Shown: positions 36,185-44,235 of the stretch, one piece after another
Position numbering within the stretch: the first letter of the stretch is position 1
Layout of the letters: each line of letters begins with the position of its first letter
NCBI RefSeq assembly: GCF_000382165.1
Contig: NZ_KB907713.1
Location: 36,703-100,702 of the forward strand
DNA length: 64,000 bases
DNA from: Arsukibacterium perlucidum DSM 18276
GTDB lineage: Bacteria > Pseudomonadota > Gammaproteobacteria > Enterobacterales > Alteromonadaceae
Direction: 5' to 3'
Made by a program: the position numbers and the translations under genes
The notes under the pieces: model-generated
The model's database searches: none
What the model saw: the letters and a program-made list of their open reading frames with translations, nothing else
What the model was told of the DNA's origin: nothing

Positions 36185-37351
36185 TCATTGCCCTGAGTAC
36201 TGTGCCCGGTATTGCGCCGGTGTCAGGCCAGTACTGGTTTTAAACGCCTTGTAAAATGACGAGCGCGCATTAAAACCAACGGCCATGGCAATGGTCAATA
36301 TACTGGCATTGGTGTGCTGTAACTGCTGCTTCGCCGCGGTAATTCGGGCTTCGTTAATGTAGTCGTAGAATGATTGCTGTAATGTCTGATTCAGCGTTTG
36401 CGATAAATATTGCGCCGATACGCCAATATGCTCTGCCAACTTATATAGGGTTAGCGCCGGGTCTAAATAAAGTTGTTCGCTATACACTGCCTGTTGCAGC
36501 TTAGCAGCAATACGCTGAGCCTGGACCTCAGCTAAGGCAGAGCGCTGATACTTTGTATTATCGGTTTTTGTCATTGGCTCGTCTGGTTCAGCTGCTACTG
36601 CTTCTGTCAGGGTTGTTGCGGCAAGCCCGGCAAAACCCGGCTGCTGATTCAGGCCGCATGAACAAAGTAACCACACCAACAGCAATGCCAATAACAGCAC
36701 GCCGGTTTCATTTAGCCAGGGCGACGGCTCACCAACCAAAAAAACCAAAACGGCATAACCCCAGCTCAGTAGCAATATCACCATTAAAGCGCCAAGCCAA
36801 CCTAGCTTTTTGCCGTCGTCTGCAGCAAACACCTGTTTTAGTCGCTGCCGGTAATGCTTAATTAGCAGTGTGATACGCAGCAAGCTCATCAGGCTCAACA
36901 CCAGCCATAACATGGTGGCGATGAAAAACAGCGCAGCGGTGAGCAACAGCTGGCCTTGCAACTCAGTGTCATCTGCAAAAAACAGCGCCTGTTGCTCCGC
37001 CGTGGGCAGGGTATAAATCAGCAGCGCCAGCGGTATCGCCAGTAATTGTGGCCAGTACAGGCCAAGGTAGCTCCACTGCCAGTGCCACGGTGTGCTGGCA
37101 GTCAGCGCCCGGCAGTATAAATATAAACTGGCAGGCAGCGCCAGAAAGGTAATTGGTAAGCTGGCGATATAAACAAAGGTTAGCTCCGGCAAAGTGTTAA
37201 AAATTATCGGGCCAATAATAATCAGCGCCATTGCCCATAATACGAATAATAGCGGTAGCAAAAAGCGGCGCTGCGGCAGTTGCGGCATCAGCTGCTGTAT
37301 CGTAAGGCCGATAATACCCAGCGCCGTAGCGCTAACAATCACTTGAATCAT
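36185..37351 (-). CDS. AraC-family regulator with N-terminal multi-TM sensor
   Basis: This is a 388-residue protein. Seven predicted membrane helices (about 3-20, 32-50, 58-78, 92-110, 128-152, 185-205, 213-230) are followed by a linker and a C-terminal AraC DNA-binding domain. That domain contains LTLYKLAEHIGVSAQYLSQTLN and the second helix-turn-helix ILTIAMAVGFNARSSFYKAFKTSTGLTPAQYR. It is a membrane-embedded transcription factor of the 7TM-AraC type. It is divergent from the four-helix membrane protein gene at 37522 across 170 nt, which is its likely target. Signal unknown. Confidence 0.88.
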   Translation of the reverse strand: MIQVIVSATALGIIGLTIQQLMPQLPQRRFLLPLLFVLWAMALIIIGPIIFNTLPELTFVYIASLPITFLALPASLYLYCRALTASTPWHWQWSYLGLYWPQLLAIPLALLIYTLPTAEQQALFFADDTELQGQLLLTAALFFIATMLWLVLSLMSLLRITLLIKHYRQRLKQVFAADDGKKLGWLGALMVILLLSWGYAVLVFLVGEPSPWLNETGVLLLALLLVWLLCSCGLNQQPGFAGLAATTLTEAVAAEPDEPMTKTDNTKYQRSALAEVQAQRIAAKLQQAVYSEQLYLDPALTLYKLAEHIGVSAQYLSQTLNQTLQQSFYDYINEARITAAKQQLQHTNASILTIAMAVGFNARSSFYKAFKTSTGLTPAQYRAQYSGQ

Positions 37352-37521
37352 TTATCTGGTTAACCTGTTGCATTAGCTGCGCTCAGTGTACGACGTTTTC
37401 TTGGTCTGCAATAGCAAAAGCCTGTCCGCGCTTATCGTCGCGGACGACATAACGCTATTAATTACATAAGGTTATTGCCGACATTTATCGTCAGGACACT
37501 TTTTCTAAAAAGGATAATATT

Positions 37522-38214
37522 ATGGACAACAGTACAACATCAGGCGTCGCTCTGCTAAAAACAGGCGGCTGGGCCGCCATCGGCATGGCGCTTTGTTATA
37601 TCAGCGTGGCAGTGATTTTCTTTGGCCTGTTAGCCGTGCCACAGGGGGCTGATACCCTTGGCCGGATCCAGTATTTGCAGCAAGAATATACGCTGGTCGC
37701 TACGGGCTATGGTATTGGCTACCTGCTGTTCGGTGTGCTGCTGGCCATATTGCTGCAAACGCTACAGCAGGCAGTGCCAAACAAACACGCTGCTACGGCT
37801 GCTTTAGCAGACCGCTTTGGTAATGTCTGGGTCGTGCTGATGATGGCATCTGGCATGGTCGTATTAATTGGGCTGGATAAAATATTCCGCTTAGCCGGTA
37901 GCGATGTGGTGCAGGCAGTAGCGCTTTACCATAGCAGCGGCCTGCTTACCGACGCACTTGGCGGTGGCATTGAGCTGGTTGGCGGCCTGTGGGTATTGTT
38001 GCTTAGCATTGCCGGGTTACAACAGCAGTGGTTACCCAGGGCTGTGCATCTGTTAGGTTTGCTGGTGGGTAGCTTAGGCATTCTAACCGTGTTACATACC
38101 GCGCCTTACCTGAAAGAAGCCTTTGGCTTGTCACAATTAATGTGGTTTATCTGGCTGGGCGTGCTGTTGTTAAGTAGCGGCACTGGCAAGCACAACAGCT
38201 CTGCGTTAAGCTAA
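37522..38214 (+). CDS. DUF4386-like membrane protein
   Basis: This 230-residue protein has about six predicted membrane helices (about 17-35, 60-80, 105-120, 138-158, 165-182, 205-220). The opening GWAAIGMALCYISVAVIFFGLLAVPQG and central LLTDALGGGIELVGGLWVLLLSIAGL resemble DUF4386-type integral membrane proteins, but the family is not sure. It is likely regulated by the divergent 7TM-AraC gene, since both share the 170-nt region and one is a classic target layout. Function unknown. Confidence 0.65.
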   Translation: MDNSTTSGVALLKTGGWAAIGMALCYISVAVIFFGLLAVPQGADTLGRIQYLQQEYTLVATGYGIGYLLFGVLLAILLQTLQQAVPNKHAATAALADRFGNVWVVLMMASGMVVLIGLDKIFRLAGSDVVQAVALYHSSGLLTDALGGGIELVGGLWVLLLSIAGLQQQWLPRAVHLLGLLVGSLGILTVLHTAPYLKEAFGLSQLMWFIWLGVLLLSSGTGKHNSSALS

Positions 38215-38249
38215 GCAGCAAACCGCTTCGCCCTGTAAAGGATTAGCCT

Positions 38250-38660
38250 ATGTCATTCGATATCAGCCCGTTACTTAACGCCATTGCCCGCCTGCAGGAA
38301 GGTTGGCAGCGTTATCAGCTGGATATCAGCGATATTCAAATCCGGGATGGCCTGGTGCAGCGTTTTGAATTTACCTATGAAATCAGTCATAAAATGCTGA
38401 AACGCTATCTTGAGCACAGTTCTGCGTCACCTGAGCAATTCGACGTGATGCCGTTCGCTGATCTAATACGCAGTGCCAATGAGCAAGGTTTATTAAAAAG
38501 TGACTGGCCGGCCTGGCGCGGCTATCGTGATATGCGCAGCAAAACCAGCCATACCTATGATGAAGATATCGCCCTGCAGGTTGTCGCTGGTATACCGGCT
38601 TTTATCAGCGAGGCAGAATTTCTGGCCAGCCAGTTACAACAGCGACTGGCCAATGGTTAA
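38250..38660 (+). CDS. hepT: HepT-like / HI0074 nucleotidyltransferase-partner protein
   Basis: This 136-residue all-helical protein of the HI0074 family has KMLKRYLEHSS, then the family signature MRSKTSHTYDEDIA. It is paired with a minimal nucleotidyltransferase that overlaps its end by 8 nt, the standard arrangement of HepT-MntA toxin-antitoxin modules. In characterised cases HepT is a toxin that MntA inactivates by adding AMP to a Tyr; Tyr in THTYDED is the candidate. In HI0074-type members the toxic activity is less certain. Symbol by analogy. Confidence 0.8.
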   Translation: MSFDISPLLNAIARLQEGWQRYQLDISDIQIRDGLVQRFEFTYEISHKMLKRYLEHSSASPEQFDVMPFADLIRSANEQGLLKSDWPAWRGYRDMRSKTSHTYDEDIALQVVAGIPAFISEAEFLASQLQQRLANG

Positions 38661-38976
38661 ACCTAACGCCCTGCAAATTACTGAGCAGCAATGGCAACAG
38701 CTAGTTGCTATTTTGCAGCGCCATCTGGCGAAATACCCGGTCTGGGCCTTTGGCTCACGGGTTAACGGCACGCCAAAGCCATACTCCGATTTGGATCTTG
38801 CCATTATCAGTGAGCAACCGTTACCACTGTCTCTGCTGGCCGAAGTAGCGGAAGCCTTTAGCGAGTCGGATTTACCCTGGAAAGTAGATTTAGTCGATTG
38901 GGCCACAACTTCAGAGCGGTTTCGGCAGGTGATTGAGCAGCAGAAGCTGGTCATTTCCGATGGTCTGAAACCATAA
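38653..38976 (+). CDS. mntA: MntA-type minimal nucleotidyltransferase (HI0073-like)
   Basis: This 107-residue protein has the exact nucleotidyltransferase pattern GS-x10-D-x-D (GSRVNGTPKPYSDLDLA), with the third acidic residue in KVDLVDW. The start at 38653 overlaps the end of the HepT-like gene by 8 nt, giving coupled translation. It probably transfers AMP to its HepT-like partner and so neutralises it. It starts an accessory stretch that continues with the SDR remnant, repeats and the Wadjet-like system. The exact start is supported by the protein beginning just before the NTase fold. Confidence 0.84.
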   Translation: MVKPNALQITEQQWQQLVAILQRHLAKYPVWAFGSRVNGTPKPYSDLDLAIISEQPLPLSLLAEVAEAFSESDLPWKVDLVDWATTSERFRQVIEQQKLVISDGLKP

Positions 38977-38993
38977 AGGTAAGTTTAGCCCGG

Positions 38994-39378
38994 CTATTTG
39001 GTTGGCATCAGGGTAATTTCCCGTACATCGCATCTTGGGTTGGCAGATATCGCAAACAGCACGGCATCGGCAATGTCGCCTGGGTCTAGTTTGTCCGGTT
39101 TGGCTTCATCAAAAAACAGCGTATTAACCATACACCGAGCCTTTTAAGGTTATCTTGCTGGCAATCTCAACCACATTTTTAATTTGGTTTAGCTTTGATA
39201 CGTCTGCGGTTACCGCCAACACCTTATCGCTGCCCCAACGATCTGCTATTTTATTTAGTTTATCGGCGCTTCTGGCGGTGATAACCGCTTTATGACCGGC
39301 TGCAACTACCTTATCAACAGTAGCAGCACCGATACCACTGGATGCGCCGGTAATCAGTACTATTTTTTCATTGCTCAT
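38994..39378 (-). pseudogene. Short-chain dehydrogenase/reductase remnant with central deletion
   Basis: The reading frame from 39378 encodes 84 residues: the nucleotide-binding start with TGASSGIG, up to 'DVSKLNQIKN', then a stop at the TAA at 39124-39126. In another frame, from about 39122 to a TAG at 38994-38996, the sequence reads VNTLFFDEAKPDKLDPGDIADAV and ends REITLMPTK. This is the normal C terminus of an SDR. The NNAG region and catalytic Y-x3-K are absent, so about 110 residues are missing at the junction. The gene is dead unless the 84-residue piece has a new role. Confidence 0.85.
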
Positions 39379-39423
39379 GCGTATCTCCTTAATTCAGACA
39401 ATTTGATTGTTTGCTGCGCAACT

Positions 39424-39471
39424 AAGCGTGCAGATAACAAAGCGTGCAGATAACAAAGCGTGCAGATAACA
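39424..39471. repeat. Tandem repeat, three copies of a 16-bp unit
   Basis: AAGCGTGCAGATAACA occurs three times head to tail at 39424, 39440 and 39456, followed by AAGC. There are no spacers. It lies just upstream of the broken SDR gene. It is a slipped-strand or regulatory-site array. Confidence 0.95.
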
Positions 39472-39632
39472 AAGCAATACTGATACCAGTTTAAAGAAAA
39501 GCGGCGCAGGCCACTAAAATGGCGAGAGGTAGGTTTAAAACCTGCCCAAGAACATAAAATAAATAGGATGGTTTTGTAACAAGTTATCGCCCCAGGTAAG
39601 ATTTACAGGGGAAAATGCAGGGTAAAAGTTGT

Positions 39633-39688
39633 AACAATTGGATCTGACCCTTAGCGTTCTAACAATTGGATCTGACCCTTAGCGTTCT
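39633..39688. repeat. Tandem duplication of a 28-bp unit
   Basis: Two exact copies, each starting AACAATTGGATCTGACCC and ending TTAGCGTTCT, lie at 39633-39660 and 39661-39688. The unit has no coding sense and no known IS end. It sits between the SDR remnant and the protease terminator. The surrounding 39379-39767 gap holds no gene; besides the two repeats and the terminator nothing else is seen. Confidence 0.95.
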
Positions 39689-39698
39689 GAGTGCTAAG

Positions 39699-39750
39699 AA
39701 AAAGGAGCAAGTATTCTACCGCTGCAGCGGTTTAGCCCTTGCTCCTTTTT
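39699..39750. terminator. Terminator hairpin downstream of the PEP-CTERM protease
   Basis: A 13-bp inverted repeat, AAAAAGGAGCAAG (39699-39711) and CTTGCTCCTTTTT (39738-39750), encloses a 26-nt loop. The loop itself contains the palindrome ACCGCTGCAGCGGT. U-runs on both strands make it bidirectional; it probably ends the protease transcript. Confidence 0.8.
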
Positions 39751-39767
39751 AAAGACCTATGTGTCGA

Positions 39768-40913
39768 TTAGTGAGCTTTGCGACGACGTGCAGAGGCGCC
39801 AATCGAAAACAAGCCTAAGCTCATCAAGAGAAGTATGCCAGGTTCTGACACCCGAACCATCGCACTACCAATAAAATTAGCATGAATGTAAGTAGGGACA
39901 AAACCACTGAACTCTCCAAAACTAGAATTTAAGCCACCACCGATATCTCCAAAGCCAGTACCAAAACTTAAGCCGTAACTGTTAATGCCGGAGATTAAAC
40001 CATTTATAAAATTAGGACCACCGGAGTCTCCTCCCGCTACGCCAACTTCACGATCACCCAGGCCTATATCGTCAAAAGTGCTACCCAGGCCAAGCGCTGC
40101 GGCGATTCTGCCTGCTGCATCATTGATCAGTAAACTATTGTCGAAATCAGAAACGTATGAGTATGTAACATCAGCAGAACCAAAGAAGCTGTCTGTAAAG
40201 AATCCGCCAAAAAGGTCATTGCCCCATGCGTAGTCATACTTGTTGTCACCTTCGCGCAAGTAACCCGTAGTTCCACTAAATGCACCGTTACCAGTGCCCA
40301 TTAAACCATAGCCCGCTACGTTAAAGTTTTGCCCTGTAAGGTCATTACCAGTATAAATGTCATGGGAAATGGCCCACACCGGTGCTTTCTCAGCTAAGCG
40401 CAATACGGCAACGTCGTTTTGATCAATGACTTCACCGGTGTAGTTTTCATTAACGAAATAATCAGTAACCGCAATACTTACTACATCTGGCTGTACACCA
40501 TATATCCGTGCATCAGGAGCCAGGCCACCATCGGGCTGGAAAAAGATAGTAGTCGATAAAGGGTTAGCTGTGCCTGCGCCATCAGAAACACAATGCGCTG
40601 CAGTTAGAATTGACCGGCGATCGTTTAGTAATGTGCCTGAACAGACGAAACGGTTACCATTTCCATAATCCATTAACATGCCTACCACGCCGCTGTAAGC
40701 AGGATAAGTAGGGTGATAAATAGCGTTACCTGCCAGACCTGCTTCCGGAGAGGCAGTGCCGCCGGGTGCTGCACCAGTTAACAAACTGCGCGCTGTCCAG
40801 CTTAAAGTTTCGTTACCGCCGCTGGTAATCAGGCCGGCATGTGAATTAAAAACCGCACTCATACTAAGCGCTAGTGTTACTGTTGCTGCAGAAAACATGT
40901 TTCTTAAAGTCAT
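39768..40913 (-). CDS. Trypsin-like serine protease with PEP-CTERM anchor
   Basis: This 381-residue secreted protein has a signal peptide (about 8-26). The S1 catalytic triad is complete: His107 (ILTAAHCVS), Asp167 (QNDVAVLRL) and Ser297 (AGGDSGGPNF). The C terminus has the full PEP-CTERM signal: VSEP at 355-358, a hydrophobic segment LLLMSLGLFSIGASA and a basic tail RRRKAH. This means sorting by an exosortase (EpsH-type) that must be encoded elsewhere. AGAAGGG lies about 9 nt before the ATG. Between, about 200 Gly/Asp-rich residues give the protein an adhesin-like look. It is likely surface or biofilm associated. Confidence 0.88.
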   Translation of the reverse strand: MTLRNMFSAATVTLALSMSAVFNSHAGLITSGGNETLSWTARSLLTGAAPGGTASPEAGLAGNAIYHPTYPAYSGVVGMLMDYGNGNRFVCSGTLLNDRRSILTAAHCVSDGAGTANPLSTTIFFQPDGGLAPDARIYGVQPDVVSIAVTDYFVNENYTGEVIDQNDVAVLRLAEKAPVWAISHDIYTGNDLTGQNFNVAGYGLMGTGNGAFSGTTGYLREGDNKYDYAWGNDLFGGFFTDSFFGSADVTYSYVSDFDNSLLINDAAGRIAAALGLGSTFDDIGLGDREVGVAGGDSGGPNFINGLISGINSYGLSFGTGFGDIGGGLNSSFGEFSGFVPTYIHANFIGSAMVRVSEPGILLLMSLGLFSIGASARRRKAH

Positions 40914-41261
40914 TATTATTATCCCTTCTAATACATTTTATGGATTGTTTAACTTTTGCTATTTAGTGAACCAGGTCTTAGTAGATAGTCGAAATGAATT
41001 TAAAAGCAATCAGCAAGCCTCATGCCAAAATATAAAGTAAATTAGAATCATAGGCTTGGTGATTTTCATTGAGTAACTTCTAATTTTGTGTAAAAAAAAC
41101 TGACATCTTTAGAGGTTTAGTAGCGCATGCTAATGTAATGAGGCTAAGGACAGCACCATCCGGGCTTTTGCTTACCTTACGAATACTGGCACCCATGTCA
41201 TAACGCGCTGTCTCTGAGGCACTCTTGCTTTATAGATATAGCAAAGACCTCGCAACCGGCT
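40914..41261. other. Intergenic region without an intact gene
   Basis: This 348-base gap contains the promoter and ribosome-binding region of the PEP-CTERM protease. It then becomes AT-rich and runs into the MipA fragment. A minus-strand reading near 41150-41225 (RYDMGASIRKVSKS) faintly recalls a MipA internal strand, which would imply an inverted piece, but the match is too short to assert. No other features were found. Confidence 0.5.
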
Positions 41262-41492
41262 TTGTGCCTGCTGCAACTGCAGGCTGCTGCCTCAGGACTG
41301 GACCAAACCAAGCTGAGCGGCGGTTTCCGCTCAATTGGGGTTCACTACAATTATCGCCATTATATTAACGACACTTGGCGGATTTTCGGCGAGGCACTCT
41401 ACGAGCGATACCTTAGCGACATTGCAGACAGCCCAATAGCACGCAACAACTATGAAGCAGAGATAGGCGTCGGAGTTATTTACGTATTCTAG
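41262..41492 (+). pseudogene. MipA/OmpV family fragment (C terminus only)
   Basis: An open frame of 76 codons reads SGGFRSIGVHYNYRHYINDTW, then FGEALYERYLSDIADSPIA and IGVGVIYVF. This corresponds to the last two or three strands of a MipA/OmpV barrel, as in the gene at the window start. No start with a ribosome-binding site, signal peptide or N-terminal two-thirds is found upstream; the frame begins at a TTG. It is a decayed remnant and the second MipA-related piece in the window. It ends 3 nt from the convergent end of the Wadjet-like operon. Confidence 0.75.
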
Positions 41493-41495
41493 GGT

Positions 41496-42362
41496 TTAAA
41501 GCATTGCTATCGGCATTAGCAACATCCGCTGCATATTCTGCTGGCGCAGTCCTTTAAGTTGCTGGCAGATAAGCTGCTGATAGGGCAAAAATGCCGGGCT
41601 GGCTGGCATCTGCTGTAGCCGTTGTTGATACTTAAGTTGCTCGTCGGCCAACATGGCAGGGTTGGCGTGCTGGGTAAACTCGTTAATGGCAGGCAGCAGC
41701 ATGCTTTGGCACTGCAAGCTTAGCCCGATGCTAAGCCCGGCTAAATCAGCATCACCAAAGTAAATGCTGGGTTTGGCGCTGCTCAGCCAGGCGGTGGAGA
41801 GTGCTTTACAGCCTTTGCTGTACTGAGTGTCACCGCGATAAATAATCAGCGGCTGCTGGTACGGCAGCTGAAAGTTAAAACTTGTCAGCTGATAAAAACA
41901 ATCGAGGTTTTCGACTACCAGCAGCGCATCAAACTGCGCCAGTGGCAGTTGCTCCCATTCGGTATCAATAATATCTGCCGTTATGCCAAGATTGGTAGCT
42001 ACCGCTTTATTGAGCCGCAACAACACCCTGTTTTGGCGGGGTTGCAGGCCAATGCTTTTTAACTCTTGCCGGCTGTACGCGGCGTTCTCCAGGCGGCTGT
42101 TCTGGTTTAAGTCATCCAGAAAACAGGCTTGTTGCAAGTTGCGTTGTACCGCAGCAATGTCTTTTAGTAGCGTCAGGCTAAACGTAAAGTACGGCAGGTT
42201 CAGGCTGTTACCCGGTACTAATTCATGCTCAATACACCAGGCCAGTACCTGCTGCACTGCTTTAACACTGGTTTTGACCCGCTCGCTGCCACTGGCATTC
42301 AGCCGCTGTTGCAATTGCTGCAAGTAGCGCAGTGTTTGGGCGCTTAGCGGCGGGTAACGCAC
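41496..42362 (-). CDS. jetD: Wadjet/MksG-like TOPRIM nuclease subunit (JetD-like)
   Basis: This 288-residue protein is the last gene of the SMC operon. The C-terminal half has a TOPRIM pattern: Glu151 in LLVVENLDCF and the DxD pair Asp204/Asp206 in IYFGDADLAGLSIG. This is the metal-binding core of topoisomerase VI-like JetD/MksG. In Wadjet, this subunit cuts circular DNA that the condensin-like motor has extruded. The N-terminal half (1-110) is helical. The gene begins with GTG overlapping the JetA-like stop by one base (TAGTG). The length is shorter than many JetD proteins (about 350-400). Cleavage is inferred from the motif and context. Confidence 0.85.
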   Translation of the reverse strand: MRYPPLSAQTLRYLQQLQQRLNASGSERVKTSVKAVQQVLAWCIEHELVPGNSLNLPYFTFSLTLLKDIAAVQRNLQQACFLDDLNQNSRLENAAYSRQELKSIGLQPRQNRVLLRLNKAVATNLGITADIIDTEWEQLPLAQFDALLVVENLDCFYQLTSFNFQLPYQQPLIIYRGDTQYSKGCKALSTAWLSSAKPSIYFGDADLAGLSIGLSLQCQSMLLPAINEFTQHANPAMLADEQLKYQQRLQQMPASPAFLPYQQLICQQLKGLRQQNMQRMLLMPIAML

Positions 42363-43615
42363 TACGCCGCCTGTCCCTGTGCTTTTAAATGCAGGCTGAT
42401 ATCACGAATAAGCAGCAGCTGGTTCATACTGCTGGCTGGCGCTTCGTCGCGCACTATCGCGAACATTTGCTTTTCGTCCTGCGGCAGTGCCTGGTATTCG
42501 GCGATGATCTGATACAGCCAGATCTCGCTGTCCCACTCAAGTGCCTGCTGTTCAAGATATTCAAGGGCACTGAGTTTACCGCCCTGGTCAATCACCCTGA
42601 GATAAAAGTTCTCAACATCGGTTTTCAGTGCCTGCTGCCGGGCAGCTATTTCGTCATCCACCATTACACTGCTAAAGCTGGCACTTTCGGTATCAAGCAG
42701 TTTTACCGGCTGATAGCGTGGCAGGGCGCGCACCAGTTCGGCCAGACTTTGCCGATCGCTGGCGTTATCCAGCGCAATGGCAGCTTGCGGCACTATGCTG
42801 GCCGCCTGATTAAACAGCTTCGGTAGCTCAGAGCGGTTCGGGTAATCGGCCGGCTGGTATGTCGGGTGCTGGCGTAAAAACGCTGCCATATTGGCAATCA
42901 GCATCGAGCGCGCCTGTTGCTGGCGGAATTTAGCCAGCAGTTCGACTAAGCGTTTTTGTACCTCCAGCAGGCTGCTATGGTGCGAGCTGAGCTGATTCTG
43001 CAGCTGACTAACCAGCAGCTTACGCAGGTGGTTATTACCTTCCGATAACTCAATTAACTCGTTAAAGTCGAGTAAATCCAGGCCATCGAGTAAGCGACGC
43101 AGTTGTTTTTGCGCCCGTTCGTTTTCACGGATTTTATCATCCAGGCTGGCGACAAAACCAAAGTCGCTGTTCAGCCGGTGCCATAAACTGTCGATAGCTT
43201 CTTCAAACTGGCCGCTGAGATCATGCACATGCTCGGTTAAGCGTTGCAGTTGCAGCTCAGCCACGCTGTAATCGCCTTTAAACTGGGCATCTCGGTAGGC
43301 CTGCACCCGGTTGCGGATTTGCTCCAGCTTTTCGGCCACGTCGGCGTTAATCTGGCGCCGGTTTTCATCGGCCACCATACTGGCAATCAGCTCGCTGACC
43401 AATGGTCTTAGTGCCAGCGGATGTTGCTCGTCCGGCCGCCATAAAATACGGGCGGCAATCAGTTTTTTTAAGGCGCCTTCGCTAAAGGCGGTTTCATCAA
43501 TAAAGCCGTCCAGATAACCCTGCATCAGCGCTTTATGGTGCTTGCCCAATAGCGCTAAACGCTCGGCGCCGATATTGAGCAGGTTAGAGGCAATACCGCT
43601 ATCTGTTGGCGCCAT
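42362..43615 (-). CDS. jetA: Wadjet JetA-like / MksF-like kleisin subunit
   Basis: This 417-residue, largely helical protein has the layout of the MukF/MksF/JetA kleisin. The N-terminal winged-helix region is about 30-85 (ALKKLIAARILWRPDEQHPLA), long helices lie in the middle (about 95-260), and the Leu/Gln-rich C-terminal part ends in LLIRDISLHLK. Kleisins bridge the two SMC heads. It is encoded between the JetB-like and JetD-like genes, with one-base overlaps on both sides (TGATG upstream, TAGTG downstream). Family placement rests on position, size and pattern because kleisins diverge strongly. Confidence 0.82.
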   Translation of the reverse strand: MAPTDSGIASNLLNIGAERLALLGKHHKALMQGYLDGFIDETAFSEGALKKLIAARILWRPDEQHPLALRPLVSELIASMVADENRRQINADVAEKLEQIRNRVQAYRDAQFKGDYSVAELQLQRLTEHVHDLSGQFEEAIDSLWHRLNSDFGFVASLDDKIRENERAQKQLRRLLDGLDLLDFNELIELSEGNNHLRKLLVSQLQNQLSSHHSSLLEVQKRLVELLAKFRQQQARSMLIANMAAFLRQHPTYQPADYPNRSELPKLFNQAASIVPQAAIALDNASDRQSLAELVRALPRYQPVKLLDTESASFSSVMVDDEIAARQQALKTDVENFYLRVIDQGGKLSALEYLEQQALEWDSEIWLYQIIAEYQALPQDEKQMFAIVRDEAPASSMNQLLLIRDISLHLKAQGQAA

Positions 43616-44235
43616 CAGAGCAACGCCTCCTGGCTTGGGGTATCGTCTACCGGCAAATGCTCTTCGTCGCGGATAAAGCGAATTACATCAATTAAGTAGT
43701 CAATTTTACCGGTTACCACATAATACTGGCGGTCGTGGTGTGGCTGCAGCAGGTAGCCATGCTCTTTTAAGCGGCGGAAAATCAGTTTTACCTGGTTATC
43801 CAGCTGCTCGCTCTGGCTGTTAAAAAAGCGGTCGCTGGCCAGTTGATTCAGCCGATGACGCAAACTCTGATTATCTTCGGTGCGCAGCACAAACTCCTGC
43901 AGCTTAATGGTATCGCCGGCCGTTAGCGCGCTGTCACGGCCCAGGGTTTCCTGCACCAGTTGCAACCACTCCAGCAATGGCAACAAGGATTGCACTGTTA
44001 GTGAGAACTGGCTGCTCAGCTGCTCGCGCGCAGCTTTATTCAGCTCAAAGTAGCCGAGAAAAAATACGGTATTGTCGTCGTTGCTGACCAGGCGCCGGTT
44101 CAGCGGTCGCAGGTAGTGGTTAATATCCTGCTGCGTTTGTTCATTGCTTAAATGGCGAAAGGCATCTTCGTCAGTTACCTGGCAAATAAAGTCACCGGCC
44201 AGCAGGCGCTCGAGTAAAGGTCCGTGTTGTAACAT
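43615..44235 (-). CDS. jetB: Wadjet JetB-like / MksE-like KITE subunit
   Basis: This 206-residue protein fits the KITE (winged-helix tandem) subunit MukE/MksE/JetB. The opening LLERLLAGDFICQVTDEDAFRHL and the two winged-helix regions with RRLKEHGYLLQPH and YYVVTGKIDYLIDVIRFI match condensin complex protein MksE. It binds the kleisin and helps load the motor on DNA. It starts in the TGATG overlap with the JetC-like stop and ends in the TGATG overlap with the JetA-like start, so it is stoichiometrically coupled. Confidence 0.85.
   Translation of the reverse strand: MLQHGPLLERLLAGDFICQVTDEDAFRHLSNEQTQQDINHYLRPLNRRLVSNDDNTVFFLGYFELNKAAREQLSSQFSLTVQSLLPLLEWLQLVQETLGRDSALTAGDTIKLQEFVLRTEDNQSLRHRLNQLASDRFFNSQSEQLDNQVKLIFRRLKEHGYLLQPHHDRQYYVVTGKIDYLIDVIRFIRDEEHLPVDDTPSQEALL

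Noticed and set aside
39424..39688. Tandem repeats considered as a CRISPR array
   Set aside because: The 16-bp and 28-bp units are head to tail without spacers, and no cas genes are nearby.
41150..41225. Possible inverted MipA segment on the minus strand
   Set aside because: The matching stretch is too short and the frame breaks; only mentioned as unresolved.
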